Part shown: in pieces, positions 17,048 to 25,357 of the stretch | How the letters are laid out: each line of letters starts with the position of its first letter | Position numbering within the stretch: the first letter of the stretch is position 1 | Origin: Thermanaeromonas toyohensis ToBE | Lineage (GTDB): Bacteria; Bacillota; DSM-521; Neomoorellales; Neomoorellaceae | Reading direction: 5' to 3' | NCBI RefSeq assembly: GCF_900176005.1 | Contig: NZ_LT838272.1 | Span: forward strand, 578,501-642,500 | DNA: 64,000 bases | Translations under genes and position numbers: made by a program | The notes under the pieces: model-generated | Told to the model about the DNA's origin: nothing | What the model saw: only the letters and a program-made list of their open reading frames with translations | Database searches by the model: none

Positions 17048-18427
17048 ATGGGTATCCTTATAAAAGATGGGTGGATTTTGACTTGGAACGGAAAGAAAGC
17101 AGAATTTAAGCGGGGATACGTCTGGGTGGAAGGGAATCTTATTAAGGAGGTAAAAGTAGATGAAGGGGAAAGACAAGATAACGGACGTCAAAAGGTGTTA
17201 GAGCAACAATGTTCTCTAGTAATAGATGCTAAAAACTGTGCTGTTCTCCCGGGGTTTATAAACGCCCACTCCCACCTCTTCCAGACCTATATAAGGGGGC
17301 TCGCCGATGATAAGCCTCTCTTTATGTGGCTTAAGACAGCCGTCTGGCCTTTGGCCTTAAATATGACCGAAGAGGATTTCTACCTTGCAGCTTTAATAGG
17401 GTGCCTAGAAAACTTAAAATGTGGTTCCACCACCGTAATAGATATGCATTATGTACATACCGTTAAGGCCAGCTCCGATATGGTATTGCAAGCCATGCGA
17501 GATGCAGGTATACGGGGGTACTTATGCCGTACCTCGGCGGACCAGAATTACCACCCGCCGCTTATGGAAGATAAAGATACGGTATTTAAAGAAATGGACC
17601 GGTTACTATCCAAATGGCAGAGAGAGACCGGAGGACGCCTAAACGTGGCCTTAGGGTTACTTAATCCCTGGGCCTGTTCGTCAGAACTGGTGAGGACGGC
17701 TGCAGAATATGCCCGGAATAATGATATTTTCATTCAAATCCATGTAGCAGAAAGCGAGGCGGTGGTACAAAAAACAATTGAAAAGTATGGCCAGCGCAAT
17801 GTGGACTGGCTAAAAGCGCAGGGGCTTTTAGGGGAGAATATACAATACGTGCACGGGGTTTGGCTGGAAGATGATGAACTGGAAGTATTGTCTCAAAGCG
17901 GAGTATCCTTGGTCCACTGCCCTATAGCCAACATGTATCTAGCCTCTGGGGCGGCCCGGGTTACCGACTGGCTTAAGAAAGATATCAATGTGGCCCTGGC
18001 CACCGATGGTCCGGGGAGTAACAACAGCCAGGATATGCTGGAAGTTCTCAAATTTACGGCTTGCCTGCAGAAACTCCGCACCATGGATGCCGCAGCTATT
18101 TCTTGCGACGAGGTACTATGCATGGCCACCCAAGGAGGTGCCCGGGCTTTAGGGAGAGAAGACTTAGGAGTATTGCGGGAAGGGGCTAAGGCCGATATTA
18201 TAACCGTGCGCCTCGACCGCCCCCATATTTCACCTGTGCACCGCATAGAGTCGGCCCTAATATACAACGCCAACGGAGGTGATGTGGACACTGTCTTGGT
18301 AGACGGTAGAGTGGTAGTATGGAAAGGCCGTTCTACTTTGGTGGACGAGGAAGAGATTTGGGAAAAAGCCCAGAAAAGGGCGCAGACCTTAAGAAGAAAA
18401 CTTTATGAAGGGAGTCAAGGGGTATGA
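17048..18427 (+). CDS. Amidohydrolase, AtzA/TrzA type, second copy
   Basis: 459 residues from ATG 17048, chosen because GAGAGGATGAGGG precedes it; an ATG 19 codons upstream has no good ribosome-binding site and gives a non-family start. Ligands are visible: His74 and His76 (NAHSH), IHVAES, YVHGVWL and ATDGPGSNNS. It is similar throughout to the enzyme at 5129 and is probably a deaminase for a different ring or nucleoside. Its stop overlaps the start of the broken BMP gene 3 by 4 bp (ATGA), which suggests they were once one operon of binding protein and deaminase. Confidence 0.8.
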   Translation: MGILIKDGWILTWNGKKAEFKRGYVWVEGNLIKEVKVDEGERQDNGRQKVLEQQCSLVIDAKNCAVLPGFINAHSHLFQTYIRGLADDKPLFMWLKTAVWPLALNMTEEDFYLAALIGCLENLKCGSTTVIDMHYVHTVKASSDMVLQAMRDAGIRGYLCRTSADQNYHPPLMEDKDTVFKEMDRLLSKWQRETGGRLNVALGLLNPWACSSELVRTAAEYARNNDIFIQIHVAESEAVVQKTIEKYGQRNVDWLKAQGLLGENIQYVHGVWLEDDELEVLSQSGVSLVHCPIANMYLASGAARVTDWLKKDINVALATDGPGSNNSQDMLEVLKFTACLQKLRTMDAAAISCDEVLCMATQGGARALGREDLGVLREGAKADIITVRLDRPHISPVHRIESALIYNANGGDVDTVLVDGRVVVWKGRSTLVDEEEIWEKAQKRAQTLRRKLYEGSQGV

Positions 18428-19351
18428 AAAAATGGATGGCGTTTTTTTTAACTTTAACTTTGCTGGCCGTATTGGTAGGTTGTGGATCTAAACCCCAACC
18501 TGGTAGCAGCGATACGGGGGTCGAGGCTTCTCCCAGCGGTGAGGCTAAAGGAGGGAAGAAACAGCTTAAAATAGCCCTTCTCCTTCCGGGACCTATAAAT
18601 GATATGGGCTGGAACGCTTCGGCCTATGAGGGGTTAAAACAGGCAGAGAAGAAATATGGGGCTTCCGTAGCCTATGTAGAAAATGTGGCCCAGTCGGATA
18701 TGGAAGAAAATTTCAGGGGTTTCGCCCTACAAGGATATGATTTAATCATAGGCCACGGGTTCCAGTTTGGCGATGCGGCTAAGAAAGTGGCCTCCCAGTT
18801 TCCTAAAGCTAAATTTGTAGTAACCAGCAGCAATATATCCCAGCCTCCCAACGTAGCTTCTGTGAATATAGATAACGAGATGCAAGGATTTATAATGGGT
18901 GCTATAGCCGCCCTCATGAGCAAATCAAAAGTAGTGGGCAATTTCAACGATATTAATAAAGCTAAAGAGATGGCTTTAGCCATGATAGCCCAGGGGGCAG
19001 ATAATTATAATGGCCAATGCTAATCAGGCCGGACTTGGCTCTATCCAGGCTTGCAGAGAGAAGAAAATCTTGGCTATAGGTAGCAATATGGATCAGAACC
19101 CCGTAGCTCCAGATACAGTATTGGTTAGCGTTATAAAGAGTGTTCCTGTTTTAATTTTTCATGTAGTAGATCTTATTTATAACAACAAATTTGAGCCCAA
19201 ATTTTACAATCTAGGCGTAAAAGAAGGGGCCATATATCTTTCACCCTGGCATGGATTTGAGAATAAGGTTCCCCAGGAAGTTAAGGACAGGATAGCTAGG
19301 ATTATGAAAGATCTGGAGGAAGGCAAATTAGATATCCGTCAATACAAATAG
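18424..19351 (+). pseudogene. BMP-family lipoprotein 3, broken by a frameshift and an internal deletion
   Basis: The 5' frame (18424-19023) has signal, lipobox LVGC and LLPGPINDMGWN. The 3' frame (19010-19351) carries MANANQAGLGSI through to the C terminus. The frames join exactly if one A is removed from the AA at 19003-19004, restoring GAD-II-MANANQ. In addition, against paralogues 1 and 2, about 36 residues are missing between SKSKVVG and NFNDINKAKE, the part that normally reads GG-x-IPP through the TGSFED region. Two independent lesions make a functional binding protein unlikely. Codon use otherwise looks normal, so decay is recent. A sequencing error could explain the frameshift but not the deletion. 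Confidence 0.82.
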
Positions 19352-19453
19352 AATGCGCAATTATGGAGGTATATTCTTGTTTCATGGCTAACCTATTTTG
19401 GCTTTTGCGCCTTCAAAGGGCAAGACACTTCTCCTAGAAAATGGACTGAAGTC

Positions 19454-19492
19454 GGGCCAGGCCTATTAAAGGCTTGCCCCAAAGTCTGGCCT
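19454..19492 (+). terminator. Possible stem-loop downstream of the BMP pseudogene
   Basis: GGCCAG (19455-19460) can pair with CTGGCC (19486-19491), followed by TTTAAAT; alternatively GGGCCAGGCCT pairs with AGGCTTGCCCC with one mismatch. Only moderately terminator-like. Confidence 0.35.
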
Positions 19493-19525
19493 TTAAATAA
19501 AGAATGAGCAGGAGGAATTTATAAA

Positions 19526-20839
19526 ATGGCGGTTGTTCTGGGGGGGTTTCTTATTCCTTCGGTTACCCGGGGGGCCCTGCGAGAATGGGGAATACGCATA
19601 AAGGGTGGAGAGGTCCAGGAAGTAAAATCTAACGAAGAACTACTGCAAAACCTTAATGGAGAAGAAGTATACGATTTTCGCGATTGTATTATAATTCCTG
19701 GCTTTATAAACGGGCATATGCATATGTATGGCGTCCTTTCCCACGGTATCGAAGTCCCGGTAACCCTTACGGGCTTTAAAAGTTTTCTAGATGATTTCTG
19801 GTGGCCCATGATCGAAAACCGGCTAGATCACGAAATGATCGCAGCTTCTACGGCTTGGGCTTGCTTAGAGATGCTGCGTTCTGGTATTACCACCTTTTGC
19901 GATATCCTGGAAGCGCCCAATGCTATACCAGGGGCTCTTCTGATGGAAAAAGAAGTGGTGGAGAAGGCCGGCCTTAGAGGAATTCTCTCCTTTGAAGCTT
20001 GCGAGCGCGTAAATACAGAAAATGGCGAGTTGGGGCTAGAAGAAAATGCACGGTTGATTAGGGAAAGTTCCGGCGGGTTAGTAACAGGCTTGTTAAGCGT
20101 GCATACCACTTTCACTTGCTCTCCTACCTTCCTTAAAAAAGCGGATGAGATGGCCCGTGAGCTAGGCGCCATGTTCCATATGCATCTTTCGGAGAGCAGC
20201 TATGAACCCCAGTATTGCCTGGAGACCTACGGGAAGCGGCCGGTAGAAGTGTACAGGGACCTAGGTATTCTAGGCCCCCATGTGCTGGCTTCCCAGGGAG
20301 TTGATTTAAGCCCGGGAGAAATAGAACTCTTAAGCCAATATAAAGTAAACTTGGTGCATATGCCCCTTTCCAACTGTGAGGTAGGAGGAGGGATCGCCCC
20401 TGTTCCCCAGCTTTTAGAACGCGGGGTAACTGTGGGCCTAGGAACCGACGGCTATATAAACAACTTTTTTGAGGTTATGCGGGGAGCTTTTCTTTTACAT
20501 AAGGCAGCCCAGAAGAACCCGGCGGTAATGCCAGCGCGGGCGGTCCTGGCCATGGCTACGGAAATGGGTGCCCGGGCGTTAGGAAGACCGGAACTGGGAC
20601 GCCTGGAAATCGGTTGTAAGGCCGACCTGGTGGCCATCTCCGCTGATACTCCCACACCAATAAATGAAAAGAATATCTTCGACCAGCTCGTTCTTTATCG
20701 CAATCCAGAAAACATTAGAGCGGTTATGGTGGGAGGCCGGCTGGTGGTGGTTGAGGGCCGAGTTCTGTCTTTAAATGAAGATAAAGTTAAAGAGGACTTA
20801 AAGAAGGCCACCTTAAAACTTTGGGGTTTCCCCCTCTAA
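19526..20839 (+). CDS. Amidohydrolase, SsnA/AtzA-related, with an altered metal site
   Basis: 437 residues. The superfamily barrel is clear: HMH (His64, His66), HLSES (His220, Glu223) and GTDG (Asp308). The strand-6 histidine found in its relatives (VHCVY at 5129, YVHGVW at 17048) is replaced by Gln257 in LASQGVDL. The FWW text near residue 91 recalls SsnA. The start ATG follows GCAGGAGGAATTT. It is likely a deaminase or hydrolase of the purine pathway, but the missing ligand makes either a changed mechanism or a different metal geometry possible. It lies 33 bp ahead of the fused hydroxylase gene, as ssnA lies near xdhD elsewhere. Confidence 0.75.
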   Translation: MAVVLGGFLIPSVTRGALREWGIRIKGGEVQEVKSNEELLQNLNGEEVYDFRDCIIIPGFINGHMHMYGVLSHGIEVPVTLTGFKSFLDDFWWPMIENRLDHEMIAASTAWACLEMLRSGITTFCDILEAPNAIPGALLMEKEVVEKAGLRGILSFEACERVNTENGELGLEENARLIRESSGGLVTGLLSVHTTFTCSPTFLKKADEMARELGAMFHMHLSESSYEPQYCLETYGKRPVEVYRDLGILGPHVLASQGVDLSPGEIELLSQYKVNLVHMPLSNCEVGGGIAPVPQLLERGVTVGLGTDGYINNFFEVMRGAFLLHKAAQKNPAVMPARAVLAMATEMGARALGRPELGRLEIGCKADLVAISADTPTPINEKNIFDQLVLYRNPENIRAVMVGGRLVVVEGRVLSLNEDKVKEDLKKATLKLWGFPL

Positions 20840-20871
20840 TGTAGCTCCTCCTTCTTTTGGGGGTGAAAGGA

Positions 20872-23625
20872 ATGGAGCGCATTAAACTTAAAATTAACGG
20901 ACGGCTCTATACCCTGGAGGTAAAACCTAATTGGACGCTCCTTAAGGTGCTCCGTGAGGTATTAGGTTTAACAGGCACCAAATGTGGTTGCGCTACTGGG
21001 GATTGTGGCGCTTGCAAGGTACTGGTGGATGGCGAGGCGGTGAAATCCTGCACTCTGCTGGCCAGGAAGGCCCAGGGTAAAGAGATCATCACCATAGAAG
21101 GTTTAAGCCAGAATGGTGAGCTTCATCCTTTGCAGCGGGCTTTTATAGAGACCGGTGCTGTACAGTGCGGATTTTGTACCCCGGGGATGATAATAGCGGC
21201 CAAAGCATTGCTAGACAAGAATCCCCATCCTACCCGAGAAGAAATATGTGAGGCCCTGCAGGATAACTTATGCCGTTGCACGGGCTATGTAAAGATAATT
21301 GAAGCCGTTGAACTTGCAGCCGCTTGGCTCCGGGGGGAGAAGGTGAAAGTAGCTAGAGAGGAGACGCGTACCGGTCAGGTCGTAGGTCGGGGCCGGCCCT
21401 TACGTGATGCAGTGGATAAGGTAACAGGCCGAACTTGCTATGTTGCCGATATGCGGCTTCCCGGGATGTTGTATGGGCGGGTGCTTTTTAGCCCTGTAGC
21501 CCATGCTAGGATAAAGCGTATTGATACAAGCAAGGCGGAGGCGCTACCAGGGGTAAAGGCTGTAGTGACCTATAAGGATGCCCCGCGAATACCCTACAAC
21601 AGTGCCCTCCGCTTTAAAGGACATGATATTCCCCGGGACGAATATATCTTTGATGAGAAAGTGCGCTATGTGGGCGACCGGGTGGCGGCGGTAGCGGCCG
21701 ATGATCCGGAAACGGCGGAAAAAGCCCTTAGGCTCATCGAAGTAGAGTATGAAGAACTACCGGCAGTATTCGACCCTGAAGAAGCTTTAAAACCGGAAGC
21801 ACCACCAGTCCACGAGGGCGGTAACTTAATTAGGAAACTTGAAGCTACTGTCGGCAATGTGGAACAAGCGTTGGCGGAGGCTGATTATGTTTTTACCGAC
21901 CGCATAAAGTTGCCTATGGTGACTCATGTAGCCTTGGAGCCCCACGCGAGCCTGGCCCATTTTGATACTTTGACCGGTAAGCTTACTGTTTGGACCGCTA
22001 ACCAAAATATTTTCGCTACTAGAGTGATCTTATCGGAGATCTTCCATCTTCCTCTGCATAAAGTGCGCGTTATTAAGCCGCCGGTAGGTGGCGGCTTTGG
22101 GGGAAAATTGGAGGCTATTCTAGAGCCGGTGGCCGCCCTTTTATCCATGAAAACCGGGAGACCCGTATTAGTGGAAATGAAACGAAAAGATGTTTTGGTG
22201 TCCACTAGGACGCGCCATTCGGCTATCTTTTACTTGAAGACGGGAATGAAAAAAGACGGTACTATTGTGGGCCAGGATATAGTGGCTTACTTTAACACCG
22301 GTGCTTATGCCACTAGCGCCTTGAATGTCCCTGGTGCTATGATAGATAAAGCCTTCCGGCTTTACCGCATTCCCCATTTGCGCGTAACCGTTTACCCAGT
22401 TTATACCAATTGCCCGGTGGCAGGGGCCATGCGCGGTTACGGTTCTCCGCAGCTCATGGCCGCGAGGGAAATCCACCTGGACAAAGTGGCTAAGAAGCTA
22501 GGCCTGGATCCAGTAGAATTTCGGAGAAAGAATCTAGTAAGACCTAATGATGTGAATCCACGCTTCGGGACCTCCCTGGGGAACTGCCGGGTGTTGGACT
22601 GCCTGGAGAAAGGCGTAAACGAATTTGAGTGGGAAGAAAAAAGACGGAAGCCTAAAGGGGAAGGGCGCTTCCGCCGCGGTATAGGGGTGGCTGCGGGTAA
22701 CCACGGTAATGGCACCTTTGGGGTACACGTGGACATGACCTCTATCGCTTTAAAGATGAACGAGGATGGAACCTTAACTATGTTCACTGGTACCCAGGAT
22801 CTGGGACAGGGGAGCACCACAGCGTTGTGTATGATTGTAGCCCAAGTCTTAGGTATCTCTCCAGAGGATATAGAAGTAATAGAGGCGGATACCGACCTTA
22901 CCCCTTGGGATCTCGGCACCTATGCTAGCCGGGGAATATGGGTAGGCGGTAATGCAGCCCTTAAGGCGGCCCAGAGCCTCCGGCAACAGCTATTGAAAGT
23001 AGCCGCTTCTAGGCTTGGGGCTAAAGAGGAAGAAATTGAGCTAAAAGAAGGCTTCGCTTACTGCCGGGATAATCCCGAAAAGAAACTTCCTTTAAAGGAG
23101 ATTGTAATAGCCGCGCAGCTTAGCAAAGAAGGAAGCCGGGAGATAAAAGCTTATGAAAGCTTTGCCTCCCTAGCTGGGCCCAATTCTTATGGTGTGCACT
23201 TCGCTGAAGTGGAGGTGGATACTGAAACAGGTGAGGTCAAAGTTTTAAACTATGTAGCCGTACATGACGTAGGCCGGGCCATCAATCCTTTACTAGTGGA
23301 AGGGCAGATAGAGGGCGGTATCCAGATGGGCCTCGGTTACGGGCTTACCGAGGAACTCGTTCTAGATAAGAAGACAGGTAAGGTGGTAAACGCTTCCCTT
23401 AAGGGGTATAAACTTTTCCGGGCCAAGGACATGCCTAAGATAAAAGTTTTGCTGGTGGAAGAAGGAGAGGATCCGGGTCCTTTTGGGGCCAAAAGTATCG
23501 GTGAGGCGGCTACAGTCCCGGTAGCCCCGGCGGTGGTAAACGCTGTGGCCGATGCTTTGGGCCTGGATTTTGATGAATTACCCGTCACACCGGGAAGGAT
23601 ACTAGCTAAGATTAGAAGCAATTAA
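20872..23625 (+). CDS. xdhD: Fused 2Fe-2S and molybdopterin purine hydroxylase (XdhD type)
   Basis: 917 residues from ATG 20872, with GGGGGTGAAAGG just upstream; a TTG five codons earlier covers that site. The N-terminal ~150 residues hold two [2Fe-2S] clusters: C38-x-C-x4-C-x2-C region, then C99-x2-C102 with C134-x-C136 (CRCTGY). The rest is a molybdopterin domain: GGGFGGKLE, AMRGYGSPQ, GQGSTTAL and the catalytic glutamate in AKSIGEAA. This fusion without FAD domain is the layout of E. coli XdhD and of aldehyde oxidoreductase Mop. Next to an SsnA-like gene the XdhD reading is preferred. It hydroxylates a purine ring and passes electrons to an external acceptor, perhaps the flavoprotein coded next door. 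Confidence 0.85.
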   Translation: MERIKLKINGRLYTLEVKPNWTLLKVLREVLGLTGTKCGCATGDCGACKVLVDGEAVKSCTLLARKAQGKEIITIEGLSQNGELHPLQRAFIETGAVQCGFCTPGMIIAAKALLDKNPHPTREEICEALQDNLCRCTGYVKIIEAVELAAAWLRGEKVKVAREETRTGQVVGRGRPLRDAVDKVTGRTCYVADMRLPGMLYGRVLFSPVAHARIKRIDTSKAEALPGVKAVVTYKDAPRIPYNSALRFKGHDIPRDEYIFDEKVRYVGDRVAAVAADDPETAEKALRLIEVEYEELPAVFDPEEALKPEAPPVHEGGNLIRKLEATVGNVEQALAEADYVFTDRIKLPMVTHVALEPHASLAHFDTLTGKLTVWTANQNIFATRVILSEIFHLPLHKVRVIKPPVGGGFGGKLEAILEPVAALLSMKTGRPVLVEMKRKDVLVSTRTRHSAIFYLKTGMKKDGTIVGQDIVAYFNTGAYATSALNVPGAMIDKAFRLYRIPHLRVTVYPVYTNCPVAGAMRGYGSPQLMAAREIHLDKVAKKLGLDPVEFRRKNLVRPNDVNPRFGTSLGNCRVLDCLEKGVNEFEWEEKRRKPKGEGRFRRGIGVAAGNHGNGTFGVHVDMTSIALKMNEDGTLTMFTGTQDLGQGSTTALCMIVAQVLGISPEDIEVIEADTDLTPWDLGTYASRGIWVGGNAALKAAQSLRQQLLKVAASRLGAKEEEIELKEGFAYCRDNPEKKLPLKEIVIAAQLSKEGSREIKAYESFASLAGPNSYGVHFAEVEVDTETGEVKVLNYVAVHDVGRAINPLLVEGQIEGGIQMGLGYGLTEELVLDKKTGKVVNASLKGYKLFRAKDMPKIKVLLVEEGEDPGPFGAKSIGEAATVPVAPAVVNAVADALGLDFDELPVTPGRILAKIRSN

Positions 23626-23683
23626 AGGAAATTAAAGGATATTTTGGGGTCGAAAAAATTATTATATCGGGGAGGAGAGATAT

Positions 23684-24355
23684 ATGCCTGTAATCTTAGG
23701 TATAAGCGGGAGCCCCAGAAAAGGAGCCACTGAGTATGCTGTCCAGGTGGCCCTGGAAGCTGCTTCCCAGTTCCCGGGTATTACTACACGTTACTGGAGC
23801 GTGCGAGGTAAAAAAATTAACTTTTGTACCCATTGCGATAAGTGTATACGAGAAAAAACCATGTGCCATATCCAGGATGATGTGAAAGAATTGGAGGAAT
23901 TGGTCCTCGAAGCTGATGGCTTTATTATAGGATCACCAGTATATGATATGAACATCACTGCCCAACTAGCCGCCTGCTTTAACCGCTTGCGACCCATATT
24001 CTTGGTACACCCAGGAAAACTGCGCAACAAAGTGGGAGGAGCTATTGCCCTGGGAGGTACGAGGCATGGAGGACAGGAAACGGCTCTGCAAGCTATAATC
24101 AATTTTTACCTTATGCATGAAATGCTAGTATGTGGAGGCATAGGTGGGTGCTATACAGGAGGTACTGTCTGGACTAAGGATGGCAAGGCGCAGGGTGCAG
24201 CTGAGGATGAAGTGGGTATGGCTACAGTCAAGGGATTAGGACGGGCAGTAGCAGAGGCCACTTTGGTCACCTTTTGGGGGCGGGAAGCTTGGGAGAAGAC
24301 AAAAGCAGAGTTAGGGATTGTAGAGGCTGGACCAGTGAGGGATCATGCTATATAG
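23684..24355 (+). CDS. Iron-sulfur flavoprotein, second copy
   Basis: 223 residues; closest in the window to the genes at 1659 and 41624. FMN loop GISGSPRKGATE, cluster C48-x2-C51-x2-C54-x6-C61, then GSPVYDMNI and LGGTRHGGQE. The start ATG follows GGGGAGGAG. It directly follows the XdhD-like gene (58 bp), so it is a good candidate electron acceptor for that FAD-less hydroxylase; this is inference from position. Confidence 0.8.
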   Translation: MPVILGISGSPRKGATEYAVQVALEAASQFPGITTRYWSVRGKKINFCTHCDKCIREKTMCHIQDDVKELEELVLEADGFIIGSPVYDMNITAQLAACFNRLRPIFLVHPGKLRNKVGGAIALGGTRHGGQETALQAIINFYLMHEMLVCGGIGGCYTGGTVWTKDGKAQGAAEDEVGMATVKGLGRAVAEATLVTFWGREAWEKTKAELGIVEAGPVRDHAI

Positions 24356-24488
24356 TACGTCAGATTACATTAGAATTGAGATATTGTGTATAGCGGGTAA
24401 TTCTATTCCAAAGTAATAAACCTGTAGTATAACAAATCTGCAAATGTAATATAACAAAAAATCCACAGTAGTATAAGGGGCATCTATA

Positions 24489-25145
24489 ATGGGGGTATTT
24501 GATATTATTGGTCCTATCATGATAGGGCCTTCAAGTTCCCACACCGCCGGGGCTATCCGCATAGGAAGGCTGGCGCGGTTTATCTTGGGAGAAGAACCCC
24601 GTAAAGCCCACATTTTTCTCCACGGTTCCTTTGCTCGTACTTTCAAAGGCCATGGTACAGATAAGGCTTTAGTGGCGGGATTATTAGGGCTTACGGTCGA
24701 CGATGAAAAGGTGAGGGAAGCTTTAGAGTTAGCCCGGGAGAAGGGACTGGAGGTTTATTGGGGCTTTAAAGATCTAGGGGAAGTCCATCCCAATTCTGTG
24801 GAACTGGATCTTAAAGGAAACCAAAACCATGTTAAGGTAGTGGCCTCTTCTATAGGAGGAGGGGAGATCCTCCTTTCCCGGCTGGACGGGTTTGAGGTAG
24901 AGTTTAAAGGGGAGCTTCCCGGGTTGGTAGCTATTTACCCTGACCAGCGGGGTGTGGTAGCCCAGGTGGCTTCTATCCTGGCTTACCATAAGATAAATAT
25001 AGCCACGATGCGTGTGTCCCGGGAAAGGGCAGGTGGGCGGGCTTTAATGGCTGTAGAGACTGATCAGGAAATATCACCGCCAGCCCGGGAAGCCTTGCTT
25101 TCCTTGTCGGTGCTGGAAAGACTAGTTATCCTTCCCCGGGTTTAA
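24489..25145 (+). CDS. sdaAB: L-serine dehydratase, iron-sulfur dependent, beta subunit
   Basis: 218 residues. The N-terminal motif GPIMIGPSSSHTAGA is diagnostic for the beta subunit, and the HGSFARTFKGHGTD stretch follows. Residues from about 148 on form an ACT domain (LVAIYPDQRGVVAQVASILA), which in this family serves regulation or cluster stability. It must work with the alpha subunit coded at 16105. The upstream 133 bp are AT-rich with repeated GTATAAC-like words and may carry its own promoter. Confidence 0.9.
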   Translation: MGVFDIIGPIMIGPSSSHTAGAIRIGRLARFILGEEPRKAHIFLHGSFARTFKGHGTDKALVAGLLGLTVDDEKVREALELAREKGLEVYWGFKDLGEVHPNSVELDLKGNQNHVKVVASSIGGGEILLSRLDGFEVEFKGELPGLVAIYPDQRGVVAQVASILAYHKINIATMRVSRERAGGRALMAVETDQEISPPAREALLSLSVLERLVILPRV

Positions 25146-25215
25146 TTTCCCAGGTTTAATTTTTTTGTTAAAAAGGCGGCAGGAACAAAGTAAAAGGTGT
25201 CGAATATAGTTTTAT

Positions 25216-25228
25216 GTAACTAAGTTAC
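25216..25228 (+). promoter_or_regulatory. Palindrome GTAACT-A-AGTTAC upstream of the RpiR gene
   Basis: A perfect 6+1+6 palindrome 130 bp ahead of the RpiR-type regulator, with another AGTTAC half-site at 25256-25261. Candidate autoregulatory operator. Confidence 0.4.
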
Positions 25229-25357
25229 GAAGTAAATTGCTAGTATAGCAGATATTAGTTACCACCTAAAGCAACTGTAAAAGGTTTTTCGGCTAATGTG
25301 GCCGCGGAAAAGCTCTCCCTTAAGGAGTACTAAAGGAGCCGTAAAAGGAGCAGCAAA

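Noticed and set aside
18424-19351. Programmed frameshift in BMP gene 3
   Set aside because: No slippery sequence or downstream structure, and the same gene lacks 36 internal residues, so decay is the better reading.
22437-22919. Minus-strand open frame of 160 codons inside the xdhD-like gene
   Set aside because: Shadow of the plus-strand hydroxylase; no ribosome-binding site and no family resemblance.
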